DNA of 8,451 nucleotides from assembly GCA_023441105.1 (NCBI GenBank), contig JAEZQX010000476.1, positions 1 to 8,451 on the forward strand, in the 5' to 3' direction. A program made the translations under genes and the position numbers. The DNA comes from Pseudomonadota bacterium. GTDB lineage: Bacteria > Pseudomonadota > Gammaproteobacteria > Burkholderiales > Burkholderiaceae. This document shows, piece by piece, positions 1-7,100 of this stretch. The notes below the pieces were generated by a model. It did no database searches and was not told the origin of the DNA. It saw only the letters and a program-made list of their open reading frames with translations. Position 1 is the first letter of the stretch. The number at the start of each line of letters is the position of its first letter.

Positions 1-61
1 CCCGTGAACCACTGTCAGCCCGGACCACCGACACCCGCCGACACCGCCCGCGCACGCACCA

Positions 62-1333
62 TCAGCGGGCCGTAGAAGGCCGCGTCATCTTACATGTCGA
101 TGGCTCCGCCACGCGCCCGGCCGGAAGCCGCGCGACCGTGCGGAACCCGAAGCCCGAGCCTTCGATGTCGTGCTCGACGCCAGGCGTCCCGGCACGCTCC
201 ATCATCGACAGATAGAGATCGGTCTGCACCTGGTGGTCGCTGGCGCGCATCTGCAGCGCCACGCCGCCCTGCTCGATCGCCAGGCCTTCGAGGGCGACCG
301 CGATGGCGGTGGGATCGATGGACCCGGCAGTCTCGGCTGCCTTGGCCAGCATCTCGATCATCAACTGCATGCGCGCGTGGAAGTAGTCGTCCGCTGGCTT
401 CGGAAAACGCAGCCGGAACGCCTGGTAGGTCTGCTGCATGCCGGGGGTGGCCGCGTTGTAATGCCACTCCGCCACGGCCAGCACCCGGCCGACGCCGGCG
501 CTGCCGATTGCCGCCGGTGCGCCGAGGCCATTGGCATAGAACGTGAGGAAGCGCGTGTCGAGTGCCGACTCGCGCGCCGCGCGCACGAGCAGCGTCAGGT
601 CGTTGCCCCAGTTGCCGGACAGCACCACGTCGGCATCGCTGGCACGGATCTTCTGGGCATACGGCCCGAAGTCCTTGACCTTGCCGATGGGAATGAGGTC
701 GTCGCCGACGATCTCGACGTCCGGACGAAGCCGCGCGATTCGTTCGCGGGCGAGCCTGGCGAATTCCTGCCCGAAGCTGTAGTTCTGGTTGATCAGGTAG
801 ACGCGGCGCAGCGACCGGTCCTCGGCCAGGGGCTGCAGCAACGCCGTCATCCGCATGTTCAGGTCGGCATCGAAGCGGAAGTGCCAGAAGCTGCACTTTT
901 CCCGAGTCAGGACGGGATCGATCGCCGAATAGTTGAGGAACAACATCTCCCGGCCGGGATTGCGCTGGTTGTGCTTCTCGACCGCCCCGACGATACCGGC
1001 GGCGACGCCCGAGCTGTTTCCCTGCAGCACCACCCGGATGTCGCGGTCGGCAGCCGCCTGCAGTGCCTGCAACGCGCCGTCGACCTCGCCCTTGCTGTCG
1101 AGCGAGACCAGCTCGAGCACCAGCGGGCTGTCGCCGACCCGGATGCCGCGGGCATTGATGCGCTCGACGGCGAAGACCAGGTTGCGCTCGACTGCCTCGC
1201 CGGCATTGGCGAATGGCCCCGACAGGCCCTCAATCAGGCCGAGGCGCAGCGTGCCCGCGGATGCCGGCCCGGCGATCGCGGCCGCGACACCAACCCCGAA
1301 CAGGAACTTGATCGACGGCAGCTTGGGAAACAT
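62..1333 (-). CDS. ABC transporter periplasmic substrate-binding protein, branched-chain amino acid (LivK) type
   Basis: Predicted periplasmic solute receptor of 423 aa in the type 1 binding-protein fold (Peripla_BP_6/LivK-like). Such proteins hand amino acids, amides or aromatic acids to an ABC permease; the ligand cannot be read from sequence. I chose the ATG at 1333 because it gives a compact Sec signal peptide: Lys-rich start, hydrophobic core FLFGVGVAAAIAG, cleavage after PASA (residue 26). The mature protein opens GTLRLGLIEGLSGPFANAGE, typical of the family. The hinge-region motifs YLINQNYSFGQEFA and KDFGPYAQKIRASDADVVL are also family-like. Two Cys, one in EKCSFWHF and one near the C-terminus, could form a disulfide. 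A TTG at 1375 with GAGG eight bases upstream would add 14 residues, but these come from the 15-nt repeat. No permease or ATPase gene is in the window, so it is an orphan here. Its 420-bp distance from the caspase gene argues for separate transcription. Family is confident, substrate unknown. Confidence 0.86.
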   Translation of the reverse strand: MFPKLPSIKFLFGVGVAAAIAGPASAGTLRLGLIEGLSGPFANAGEAVERNLVFAVERINARGIRVGDSPLVLELVSLDSKGEVDGALQALQAAADRDIRVVLQGNSSGVAAGIVGAVEKHNQRNPGREMLFLNYSAIDPVLTREKCSFWHFRFDADLNMRMTALLQPLAEDRSLRRVYLINQNYSFGQEFARLARERIARLRPDVEIVGDDLIPIGKVKDFGPYAQKIRASDADVVLSGNWGNDLTLLVRAARESALDTRFLTFYANGLGAPAAIGSAGVGRVLAVAEWHYNAATPGMQQTYQAFRLRFPKPADDYFHARMQLMIEMLAKAAETAGSIDPTAIAVALEGLAIEQGGVALQMRASDHQVQTDLYLSMMERAGTPGVEHDIEGSGFGFRTVARLPAGRVAEPSTCKMTRPSTAR

Positions 1334-1340
1334 CGACGAC

Positions 1341-1504
1341 TTCAATGTGGGCAACCTCAACTTTGACAGCTTCAACTTGGCAACCTCGACTTGGACAACT
1401 TCAACTTGGACTACCTCTATCCGGACAATACCAACTCAGACCGATGCAACGTGAACAGACTCGACCTGGACAGCCGCAACCCGGACAGACCCGACCTGGC
1501 CAGT
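1341..1504 (+). repeat. Degenerate 15-nt tandem repeat, reads as pentapeptide-like units
   Basis: Eleven head-to-tail units, ten of 15 nt and one of 14 nt (1371-1384), close to the consensus ctcgacctggacagc. Read on the plus strand they give FNVGN, LNFDS, FNLA(x)N, LDLDN, FNLDY, LYPDN, TNSDR, CNVNR, LDLDS, RNPDR, PDLAS. This is the [x][N/D][L/F]xx pattern of pentapeptide-repeat proteins. The 14-nt unit breaks the frame, and no start codon with a ribosome site opens it, so I do not call a gene. The first unit begins 8 bp upstream of the binding-protein ATG (1333), so the array occupies the leader of that minus-strand gene. It is visibly less GC-rich than its surroundings. It may be a decayed pentapeptide-repeat gene fragment or a DNA minisatellite. 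Confidence 0.8.
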
Positions 1505-1525
1505 CCCGCCCGACACGCGTGCGAC

Positions 1526-1559
1526 GGGTCGGGATCTCGAAGTCGAGAATCCCGAACCC
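1526..1559. repeat. Imperfect inverted repeat (hairpin)
   Basis: The arms gggtcgggatctcga and tcgagaatcccgaaccc pair over 15 bp with two single-base bulges and almost no loop beyond the central AG. It lies about 195 bp past the stop of the caspase operon and just beyond the 15-nt array. It could end or stabilise the caspase transcript. There is no T-run on either side, so a factor-independent terminator is not supported. Confidence 0.5.
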
Positions 1560-1753
1560 CTGGAGGAGCCCGGCCTCGGTGCTCGACGACCTCGGGCTCG
1601 GACTCGAAACCGCAACCTGGACGACGGCAGCCTCGATCGGCAACCGCGATTGGCTATCGCGATGACGACAACGGGGAGACGAATCGATGAGCGGACCGGA
1701 TGCGAATCGAGGAGATGGTCGGGCGCAGCACGCTGCTCGATCGCGTCATGCGG

Positions 1754-2608
1754 TCATCCGTCGGCCCCGCAGCTGCCATCGGGATTCGGCTGCAGGCAGA
1801 AGTCCCCGACCAGGCTGCTCGACTCCCACGGCACCTGGGCGTTGCTGGTCTCGCGCATCACGGCCATGCGCACGCGCTTGAAGACGGTTTCGATCGGCAC
1901 ACCGGGCTTGCGCAACTGCAGCGCGAGATTGCGGGTGAAGACGCTGTTGGCGGCGCCGGCGCCGTCGGCCGCGAGGGCCCCGGGTGACGTGGAATAGGCG
2001 ATCACGGTGCCGCGCGGCGCCACCTGCGGCGCGAGGCCCGCCTCGGGCATGTTCTCCAGCGAGCGCGTTCGCCGCTGCACCTGCGTCAGCAAAGCCGAGG
2101 GATCCGCGCGGCACGCATCCATGATGACGAAGTTGACGCCGCTGGTGGTGCGCGACAACGGCTCGATGACATGCGCCAGGTTGAACGCCTTCTGCGGGAT
2201 CTCATCCTCGGCGTGAAAGACGGCATCGATCGGGATCAGGAAGCTGCCGCCGCGATACTGCACGCCGTGGCCGGCATAGTAGAAAGCCCGCACGGTGGCG
2301 CTTGCGGAGCCGATCAGCCACTGGCGCACGAGGGTGTACATCGCGTCGCGACTGGCATTCTCGGCCAGCGACACCTCGAAACCCAACTCCTTGAGGGTGC
2401 TCGCCAGCAGCCGTGCGTCGCGCACCGGATTGCGCAGCGACGCCTCCGGGTACTGCGCATTGCCGAAAAGCAGCGCCGTGCGCTGCCCGCGCCGAGCGCT
2501 GCCGGTGGTCTGGCCGAGGACGGGCGCTGCCAGCGTGCATGCCGCGCCAGCGGCGGCGGCGCTTGCCAGCCGCAGGAATCGCCGACGTCGATCCGCGGCA
2601 GGTCTCAC
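1754..2608 (-). CDS. Tat-exported caspase-like (peptidase C14 / metacaspase-fold) protease
   Basis: Stand-alone caspase-fold cysteine peptidase of 284 aa. The N-terminus carries a twin-arginine motif, RRRFLRLA (residues 8-15), then an Ala-rich hydrophobic stretch and a likely cleavage site near APVLGQ (about 28-33), so export through Tat to the periplasm is predicted. The caspase domain spans about 42-275: ALLFGNAQY (first strand), NPVRDARLLASTLKELGF (first helix), YYAGHGVQ with catalytic His114, and FVIMDACRAD with catalytic Cys166. TVIAYSTSPG and NSVFTRNLALQL follow as in family members that cut after basic residues, though specificity is not shown here. The start is GTG; the Tat motif sits so close to it that no later start is possible. 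It begins 2 nt after the anti-sigma stop, so it is probably translationally coupled. Three Cys besides Cys166 are visible, one in the signal and two at the C-terminus (271, 280), which may pair by disulfide. Confidence 0.9.
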   Translation of the reverse strand: MRPAADRRRRFLRLASAAAAGAACTLAAPVLGQTTGSARRGQRTALLFGNAQYPEASLRNPVRDARLLASTLKELGFEVSLAENASRDAMYTLVRQWLIGSASATVRAFYYAGHGVQYRGGSFLIPIDAVFHAEDEIPQKAFNLAHVIEPLSRTTSGVNFVIMDACRADPSALLTQVQRRTRSLENMPEAGLAPQVAPRGTVIAYSTSPGALAADGAGAANSVFTRNLALQLRKPGVPIETVFKRVRMAVMRETSNAQVPWESSSLVGDFCLQPNPDGSCGADG

Positions 2609-2610
2609 CT

Positions 2611-3303
2611 TCAGCGTCCCGCCTGCCGCTGGTCGATGACGTAGGTTGCGATCACGCCGGCGTCGCGCAACGTGCGCGCGACGGCTTCGGGATCCGTGGC
2701 ACCGGTGACGATCCAGTACTCGCCGAGCGGATTGGGTCCGTCGACGATGCTGGCGCCATTGGCGGCCAGCGCGTCGCGCAGCGCCTTCTCGGTGATGGTT
2801 TCGTTGAACAAGGCGCGGATCGCGGTAACCGGCCGCGCCCCAGCGCCGGTGCGGTATTCGACCGTGTCCGGCCCACCGGCCCCGCGCTCGCCCACCAGGA
2901 TGCCGAGCGCAACCGCCTGCACCGCCACCAGCACGGCCATGGCCATGCCCAGGCGCGGCGACGGACCTACCGAGAACAGCCGTCCAAGGCGCTGCAGCCA
3001 GGACTCGCCGGCGGCGACCCGCGCCGGGGCGGCGGCGACCTGGCGGGCGGCATCGGCCCTGACCTTCTGGAGCAGCTCGGACCAGCCGACATCGGCCGGC
3101 ACCTCCGAGAGCCGCTGCTCGAAGGCATCGGCAAGCTGGCGGTCGAACGACAAGTCCTGCCGCACAAGCGGATCGTCGGCGGCCAGGGCCTGCTCCACCC
3201 AGGCGCGATCGTCCGCATCCAGCGTCCCGTTGACGTACCAGGGGAGCGCCTCCCGGAGCCGGGCGGAATCACGCTCCAGAGGCGTGGTATGACGAATGTC
3301 CAC
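2611..3303 (-). CDS. Transmembrane anti-sigma factor for the adjacent ECF sigma factor
   Basis: Predicted inner-membrane protein of 230 aa that would hold the neighbouring sigma factor inactive. The N-terminal cytoplasmic part (about 1-75) has the LPWYVNGTLDADD motif (20-32) seen in zf-HC2/ASD-type anti-sigma domains, but the zinc-binding CxxC is absent and reads ADDPLVRQDL instead. One membrane helix lies at about 120-138 (MAMAVLVAVQAVALGILVG). The periplasmic end (about 147-226) contains ALRDALAANGASIVDGPNP, EYWIVTGA and EAVARTLRDAGVIATYVI. This resembles the propeptide-like (inhibitor I9/fervidolysin-type) domain often found on such anti-sigma factors. The start is GTG at 3303, chosen because GAGGA lies 7 nt upstream inside the end of the sigma gene and because the gap to the sigma stop is only 2 nt. 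The open frame extends upstream to 3483, but that part overlaps the sigma gene and is low-complexity. Role is strongly supported by position; the I9-like call is by eye. Confidence 0.83.
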   Translation of the reverse strand: MDIRHTTPLERDSARLREALPWYVNGTLDADDRAWVEQALAADDPLVRQDLSFDRQLADAFEQRLSEVPADVGWSELLQKVRADAARQVAAAPARVAAGESWLQRLGRLFSVGPSPRLGMAMAVLVAVQAVALGILVGERGAGGPDTVEYRTGAGARPVTAIRALFNETITEKALRDALAANGASIVDGPNPLGEYWIVTGATDPEAVARTLRDAGVIATYVIDQRQAGR

Positions 3304-3305
3304 GT

Positions 3306-3878
3306 TCAATTCCTCGTCCTTCGCTCGACGCAGTCGCGCAGATTCTTGCGGCCGTGGAACAGCCGTGTCTTGACCGTGCCCTCCGGAACCTTCTGCACGG
3401 CGGCGATCTCCGCCAGGGCCAGCCCCTCCAGGAACACCAGCTGCACGCACTCGCGCTGCGCAGGGTTCAGCTTCTCGATGCACTCCCGGAGCAGCTGCTG
3501 GCGTTGATTCTCCTCCAGTTGCTCGACAATATCATCGGAAGGGTCGGCGATCACCTCGGCGAACTCGTCGATGTCCTCGTGCTCCACCTCCCGTGACCGG
3601 AAGGCGCTCAGCACCTTGTACTTCGCGATCCCCAGCAGCCAGGTGGAGAAGCGCGATTCGCCGCGGAACCGGTCGGGGTGTTTCCAGACCTCGAAGAGGG
3701 TATCGATCATGACAGTCTGCGCAGCATCCTCGTCGCGCAACCGGGACACTGCGAACAGGTAGATCCGGCGCGCGAACAGTTCATGGAGTTCCCGCAGCGC
3801 ACGCTCGTCGCGGTCGGCCAGACGGCCAAGCAACTGACGCACCTCGTCATCCGACAATTCCGCGGGGCTTTTCTTCAT
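3306..3878 (-). CDS. ECF-type RNA polymerase sigma factor (sigma70 family)
   Basis: Cytoplasmic transcription factor of 190 aa, the usual ECF size, that would direct RNA polymerase to a small regulon. Region 2 spans about residues 26-96: ALRELHELFARRIYLFAVSRLRDEDAA, then TLFEVWKHPDRFRGESRFSTWLLGIAKYKVL, which carries the core-binding and -10-recognition helices. Region 4 spans about 124-183: LNPAQRECVQLVFLEGLALAEIA, then VPEGTVKTRLFHGRKNLRDCV, the -35-recognising helix-turn-helix. An acidic linker, EHEDIDEFAEVIADPSDD (99-116), joins them, and region 3 is absent as expected. The start ATG at 3878 has no strong ribosome site. It is the first gene of the operon with the anti-sigma and caspase genes. 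ECF genes commonly activate their own promoter, but I could not recognise a GGAAC-type -35 at suitable spacing upstream. ECF subgroup not assigned. Confidence 0.95.
   Translation of the reverse strand: MKKSPAELSDDEVRQLLGRLADRDERALRELHELFARRIYLFAVSRLRDEDAAQTVMIDTLFEVWKHPDRFRGESRFSTWLLGIAKYKVLSAFRSREVEHEDIDEFAEVIADPSDDIVEQLEENQRQQLLRECIEKLNPAQRECVQLVFLEGLALAEIAAVQKVPEGTVKTRLFHGRKNLRDCVERRTRN
3311..3315 (-). promoter_or_regulatory. Ribosome binding site of the anti-sigma gene
   Basis: On the minus strand GAGGA stands 7 nt before the GTG at 3303, within the last codons of the sigma gene. It decides the short GTG start over the longer open frame and implies translational coupling of the two genes. 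Confidence 0.75.
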
Positions 3879-3896
3879 TGTTCAGTCGCAGCGCCA

Positions 3897-3908
3897 AACC
3901 GTCCGGTT
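3897..3908. promoter_or_regulatory. Short palindrome in the sigma gene leader (possible operator)
   Basis: aaccg-tc-cggtt is a perfect 5-2-5 inverted repeat 19 bp upstream of the sigma ATG. Its half-site resembles the aacct/aggtt palindrome at 7491-7501 upstream of the second lipoprotein gene. Twelve-base palindromes arise by chance in GC-rich DNA, so this is only a candidate protein-binding site. Confidence 0.25.
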
Positions 3909-4022
3909 CAATCGATCCCGAAAAAAAGTCGCCTGCATGCGCCGGGACCGGCCAAGCGGGAACGAGTCTAGCAGGCGCCGCCCCGCCCCACGCCGTCCCA
4001 GGCCGCTAACCCGCGCCGCGCC

Positions 4023-4051
4023 TTGGCAGTAGCCGCCGCCGGGTCTATATT
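4023..4051 (+). promoter_or_regulatory. Sigma70-type promoter for the WD40-caspase gene
   Basis: TTGGCA (4023-4028, one base off TTGACA) and TATATT (4046-4051, one base off TATAAT) are separated by exactly 17 bp. This is the best promoter in the window. Transcription would start near 4057-4059, inside the left arm of the following inverted repeat, giving a leader of roughly 127 nt. It implies housekeeping expression of the WD40-caspase, not control only by the neighbouring ECF sigma factor. Confidence 0.6.
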
Positions 4052-4052
4052 C

Positions 4053-4141
4053 GCCCAGGAGCCTGCGCGGCAGAAGGACGGCCTCTCCCTACGGGTTGGG
4101 TCCAACGTGAGTTCGTCCTTCTGCCGCGCAGGTTCCTGGGC
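4053..4141. repeat. 28-bp inverted repeat with 33-nt spacer (long hairpin or MITE-like palindrome)
   Basis: The arm 4053-4080 pairs with 4114-4141 over 28 bp with a single mismatch (4061 against 4133), which would be a G-U wobble in RNA. The core of the arm reads cctgcgcggcagaaggac. The spacer 4081-4113 contains a smaller gttgg/ccaac pair. The repeat starts 2 bp after the -10 box and ends 43 bp before the ATG, so most of it would be transcribed as a very stable 5' leader hairpin. It sits between divergent genes, so it is not the terminator of either. No target-site duplication is obvious at its edges. Confidence 0.9.
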
Positions 4142-4184
4142 CGCGCCCCGGCCAAGGTGCCTCCAGCTTTGCGACAAGGCTTGT

Positions 4185-7100
4185 ATGGACAGGACGGAGA
4201 CGGGCGACGGGTGCCGGGGATTCGGGAAGTCGGTCTGGATCGCGCCGCTGTGGCTGGTCGCGGCGCTCCTGCTGACGTCGTGCGGCTCTGCCGGTCATGC
4301 GCCCCCGGAGCCGCCGTCGCGCGGCACGCCCGCCCCAGGACATGCGTCCCCTGAAGCCGCACGGCCGCCAGCGCAGGAAGCTGCAGCCCGCAACGCCGGC
4401 GCGCGCAGTCCTGCAGCGGTGCCGGCGGCAGGCACGTCGACCACGCGCGGCATCGACCTGCTGTCGCAGCAACCGCCGCCGCCAGAGGCTCAGCAACAGG
4501 CCCAGCCGCAGCAGCAGCAGCAACGCCCGCAGCCTGAGCCCCAGCCCCAGCTGCGGATCGAAACCGGTGGGCATTCGGCCTTCGTCCGCCGCCTGGCGGT
4601 GGCGCGTGACTCGCAGAGCGTGATCACCGCCTCCGACGACAAGACCGCGCGCGTCTGGGACCTGGCCAGCGGCGAATTGCGCCGGGTGCTGCGGCCGGCG
4701 GTCGGTCCTGGCGAGCTCGGCAGGCTTTACGGGGTGGCGGCCCATCCCCACGAGGACCTGGTTGCCGTCGGCGGCACCACCGGCAGCGCATCGGGCGGGC
4801 ACCGGATCCTGCTCTTCTCGATCGACAGCGGGCAGCTGCTGCGCGCCTTCGATGCCGGCGGCGGCGACATCAGGAAGCTCGCCTGGTCGCCCGATGGCAC
4901 CGTGCTGCTGGCGGTCTATGCCGGCGACCATGCGCTGCGGGCGTTCGCGCCGGACGGCCGCCTGCTGCACGAGCAGCGGCTGTCGGCGCCCTCCTACGGG
5001 CTCGCGGTGGCCGCCAACGGCCGCGTCGCCGCCAGCGCCTTCGACGGGCAGGTGCTCGTGCTCGAGGCACGCGCCGGCCGCGTCGCGCCGGTGCTGTCGT
5101 TCAGGACCCGCACGGCCGAGCCGGTCGGACTGTCGTTCTCCCCCGACGCCACGCGGGTGGTGGTGGGCTTTCGCACGCCGCTCGAAGCGCCCGAGGTCTA
5201 CGACGCAGCCTCCGGCGGGTACCTGTTCAAGCTGCAGCAGGTGTCGCTGGAAGCAGGCTCCCATCGCACCGTCGCCTGGTCGGACGACGGCAGGACGATC
5301 GCCGTCGGCGGCTCGGGCTACACCCGGCAGGGCCGGTTTCCGGTGTTCTTCCACGATGCCGGCAGCGGCAGGCTGGCCTCGCGCCAGGACGTCGGCAAGG
5401 ACACGATCTACGACCTGGTGGCGCTGCGGGGCGGTCGCTTCGCCTATGCCTGCGGCGACGGCGGCTGGGGGGTCATCGCGCCCGACCGGGTCGACCTGGC
5501 CGTGGCGGCCGCGATCCCCGACCTGAGGGGTCCGGCCAACCTGCTGGTCGACGGCAGCGGGTCCCGGATCCGCTGGACCGGCTCGTGGGGCCGCGAGCCC
5601 GCCACCTTCGATTTCAGCCGGCGCGCGGTTGGCATCGAAGAGGCCGCTGACCGGACGGGCCTGCTGGCACCGCGCGCAAAGCGCGGCCTCCTGGACACGT
5701 CGGTGTGGGAGAACTCGGCGACGCCGCAGGTGGCGGGGCGGCCGGTGGCGCTCGCACCGGCGGAAGTGTCGCGCGCCCTCGCCTACTTCCGCCAGGGCGG
5801 CGGCGCCGTCCTCGGCACCAGCCATCGCCTGCTGCGGCTCGACGACGCGAACTCGATCGCCTGGGAAGTGCGCAACGCCGACGAGGTCCGCTCGGTCAAC
5901 ATCACCGGCGACGACCGGATGATCGTGACCGGCATGTCGGACGGCACCCTGCGCTGGTGGCGGGCGTCCGACGGCCGGCCGCTGATGTCGCTGCTGGCCA
6001 CCCGCGACGGGCACTGGGTCGCCTGGACGCCGGAGGGCTATTTCGACGCCAGCGCCGGCGCCGACCGGCTCGTCGGCTGGACGGTCAACCGTCCCGGCGA
6101 GCCATTGGCAGACCACTTCTCGCTCAACCGCTTTCGCGAGCGCTTCAACCGGCCGGACCTGATCGACCGGGTGCTCGAAACGGCCACGCCGGTCGCGGCG
6201 CTCGATCCATCGACGGTGCTGCGGGTCGCGCGCGCGCCGTCGGAGATCGCCACCGATCCGCCGCCCGCCGCCGCCAAGGCGCCCTGGCCGGCGGTTCTGC
6301 CGGAGCAGGTGCAATTTCCACCGGTGGTGGCGCCGATCAACCTCGGCACGCTCGAGGTCCGCAAGACCGAACTGAAGGTCCCGGTGGTGGTGCGGGCGGA
6401 CAAGCCGGTCAAGCTGGAGGTGCGCGTCGACGGGCGACCGGTGGCGGCCGGATTCACGCCGTCACCCGCCGTGGCCGGCAGCACCGCGGCGGTGGCCACC
6501 ATGCCCCTGCCGGCGGCAGGCTCGCTGGTGCAGGTGCTGGCCCAGGACGAGAACGGCGTCTCGGAGCCGTCGGGATTTCTCGTCGGCCCCGACCTCGACA
6601 AGGGCGAGACCGGCAGCGGGCTGGCCGCCGCCCCGGCGCCGCCACAGCAGCCCCGGCTTTTCATCCTGGCGATCGGCATCAGCAACTACCAGCTGCCGCA
6701 ATACAAGCTCGGGTTCGCGGCCAAGGACGCCAGGGACTTCGCCGATGCGATGATCCGCCAGAAGGGCCGGCTCTATCGCGACGTGCAGGCCCGCACGCTG
6801 GCCAACGACCAGGCCAGCCTGCCGTCGATCCTCGCCAGCCTCAAGTGGCTGACCGACACGGTCGAGGCCGGCGACCTGGGCATGCTGTTCCTCGCCGGCC
6901 ATGGCATGAACGCCGCCACCGGCCAGTACTACTTCCTGCCCTACGAGGGCAATCATCGCCAACTCGCCGAAACCGGCCTGCCGGAAGCGGCGCTGCGCGA
7001 CACGCTCGGGCGGATGCGCGGCAAGGCGCTCTTCTTCGTCGACACCTGCTATGGAGGCAACGCGGTCGGCACCGCCAGCCGCGAACTGGCCCGGCTGGCC

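Larger units (their letters stand above)
1334..1753. other. Intergenic region between the caspase operon and the binding-protein gene
   Basis: This 420-bp gap separates two minus-strand genes. It holds the 15-nt repeat array (1341-1504) and the hairpin (1526-1559). From about 1560 to 1753 I see no credible gene, no RNA gene and no clear promoter. A few more repeat-like pieces occur near 1610-1650 (for example caacctggacgacgg), suggesting the array once reached further. I looked for a minus-strand sigma70 promoter for the binding-protein gene and found only weak -10-like matches (for example tattgt near 1430) without a partner -35. Confidence 0.6.
3879..4184. other. Divergent intergenic region between the sigma gene and the WD40-caspase gene
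   Basis: This 306-bp region must hold the start signals of both transcripts. Going right it contains the palindrome 3897-3908, an A7 run at 3921-3927, a small palindrome gccgg-ga-ccggc at 3941-3952, the rightward promoter 4023-4051, the 28-bp inverted repeat 4053-4141 and the AAGG ribosome site at 4176-4179. For the leftward sigma transcript, tagact (minus strand, 3970-3965) is a possible -10, but nothing like a -35 stands 16-18 nt from it. Open frames crossing the inverted repeat on either strand read similar peptides because of the symmetry and are not genes. Confidence 0.6.

Noticed and set aside
170..1366. 398-codon open frame on the plus strand across the binding-protein gene
   Set aside because: It is antisense to a well-supported binding protein with signal peptide and family motifs, and has no recognisable domain of its own.
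1334..1375. TTG start at 1375 for the binding protein
   Set aside because: Not excluded, since GAGG lies 8 nt upstream, but the ATG at 1333 gives a normal-length signal peptide and the extension is repeat sequence.
1341..1504. CRISPR array
   Set aside because: Units are directly adjacent 15-mers with no spacers; it is a tandem repeat, as is the 12-nt array at 7370-7465.
1526..1559. Factor-independent terminator after the caspase operon
   Set aside because: A stem is present, but no T-run follows on the minus strand, and the loop is very tight.
3304..3483. Longer start for the anti-sigma gene at 3483
   Set aside because: The extra 60 residues overlap the sigma gene and are Gly/Arg-rich shadow sequence; GAGGA 7 nt before the GTG at 3303 marks the real start.
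4053..4141. Insertion sequence ends
   Set aside because: The spacer between the arms is only 33 nt and has no transposase; no target duplication is visible. A non-autonomous palindromic element remains possible and is discussed in the findings.
4023..4184. Longer start (TTG at 4023) for the WD40-caspase gene
   Set aside because: That TTG is part of the -35 box, the extension translates the inverted repeat, and it would bury the lipoprotein signal inside the chain.
4089..6314. Long open frame (741 codons) antisense to the WD40-caspase gene
   Set aside because: Its product is a His/Arg/Gly/Ala-rich low-complexity chain with no domain; it is the usual GC-rich shadow of a real gene with lipobox, WD40 and caspase motifs.
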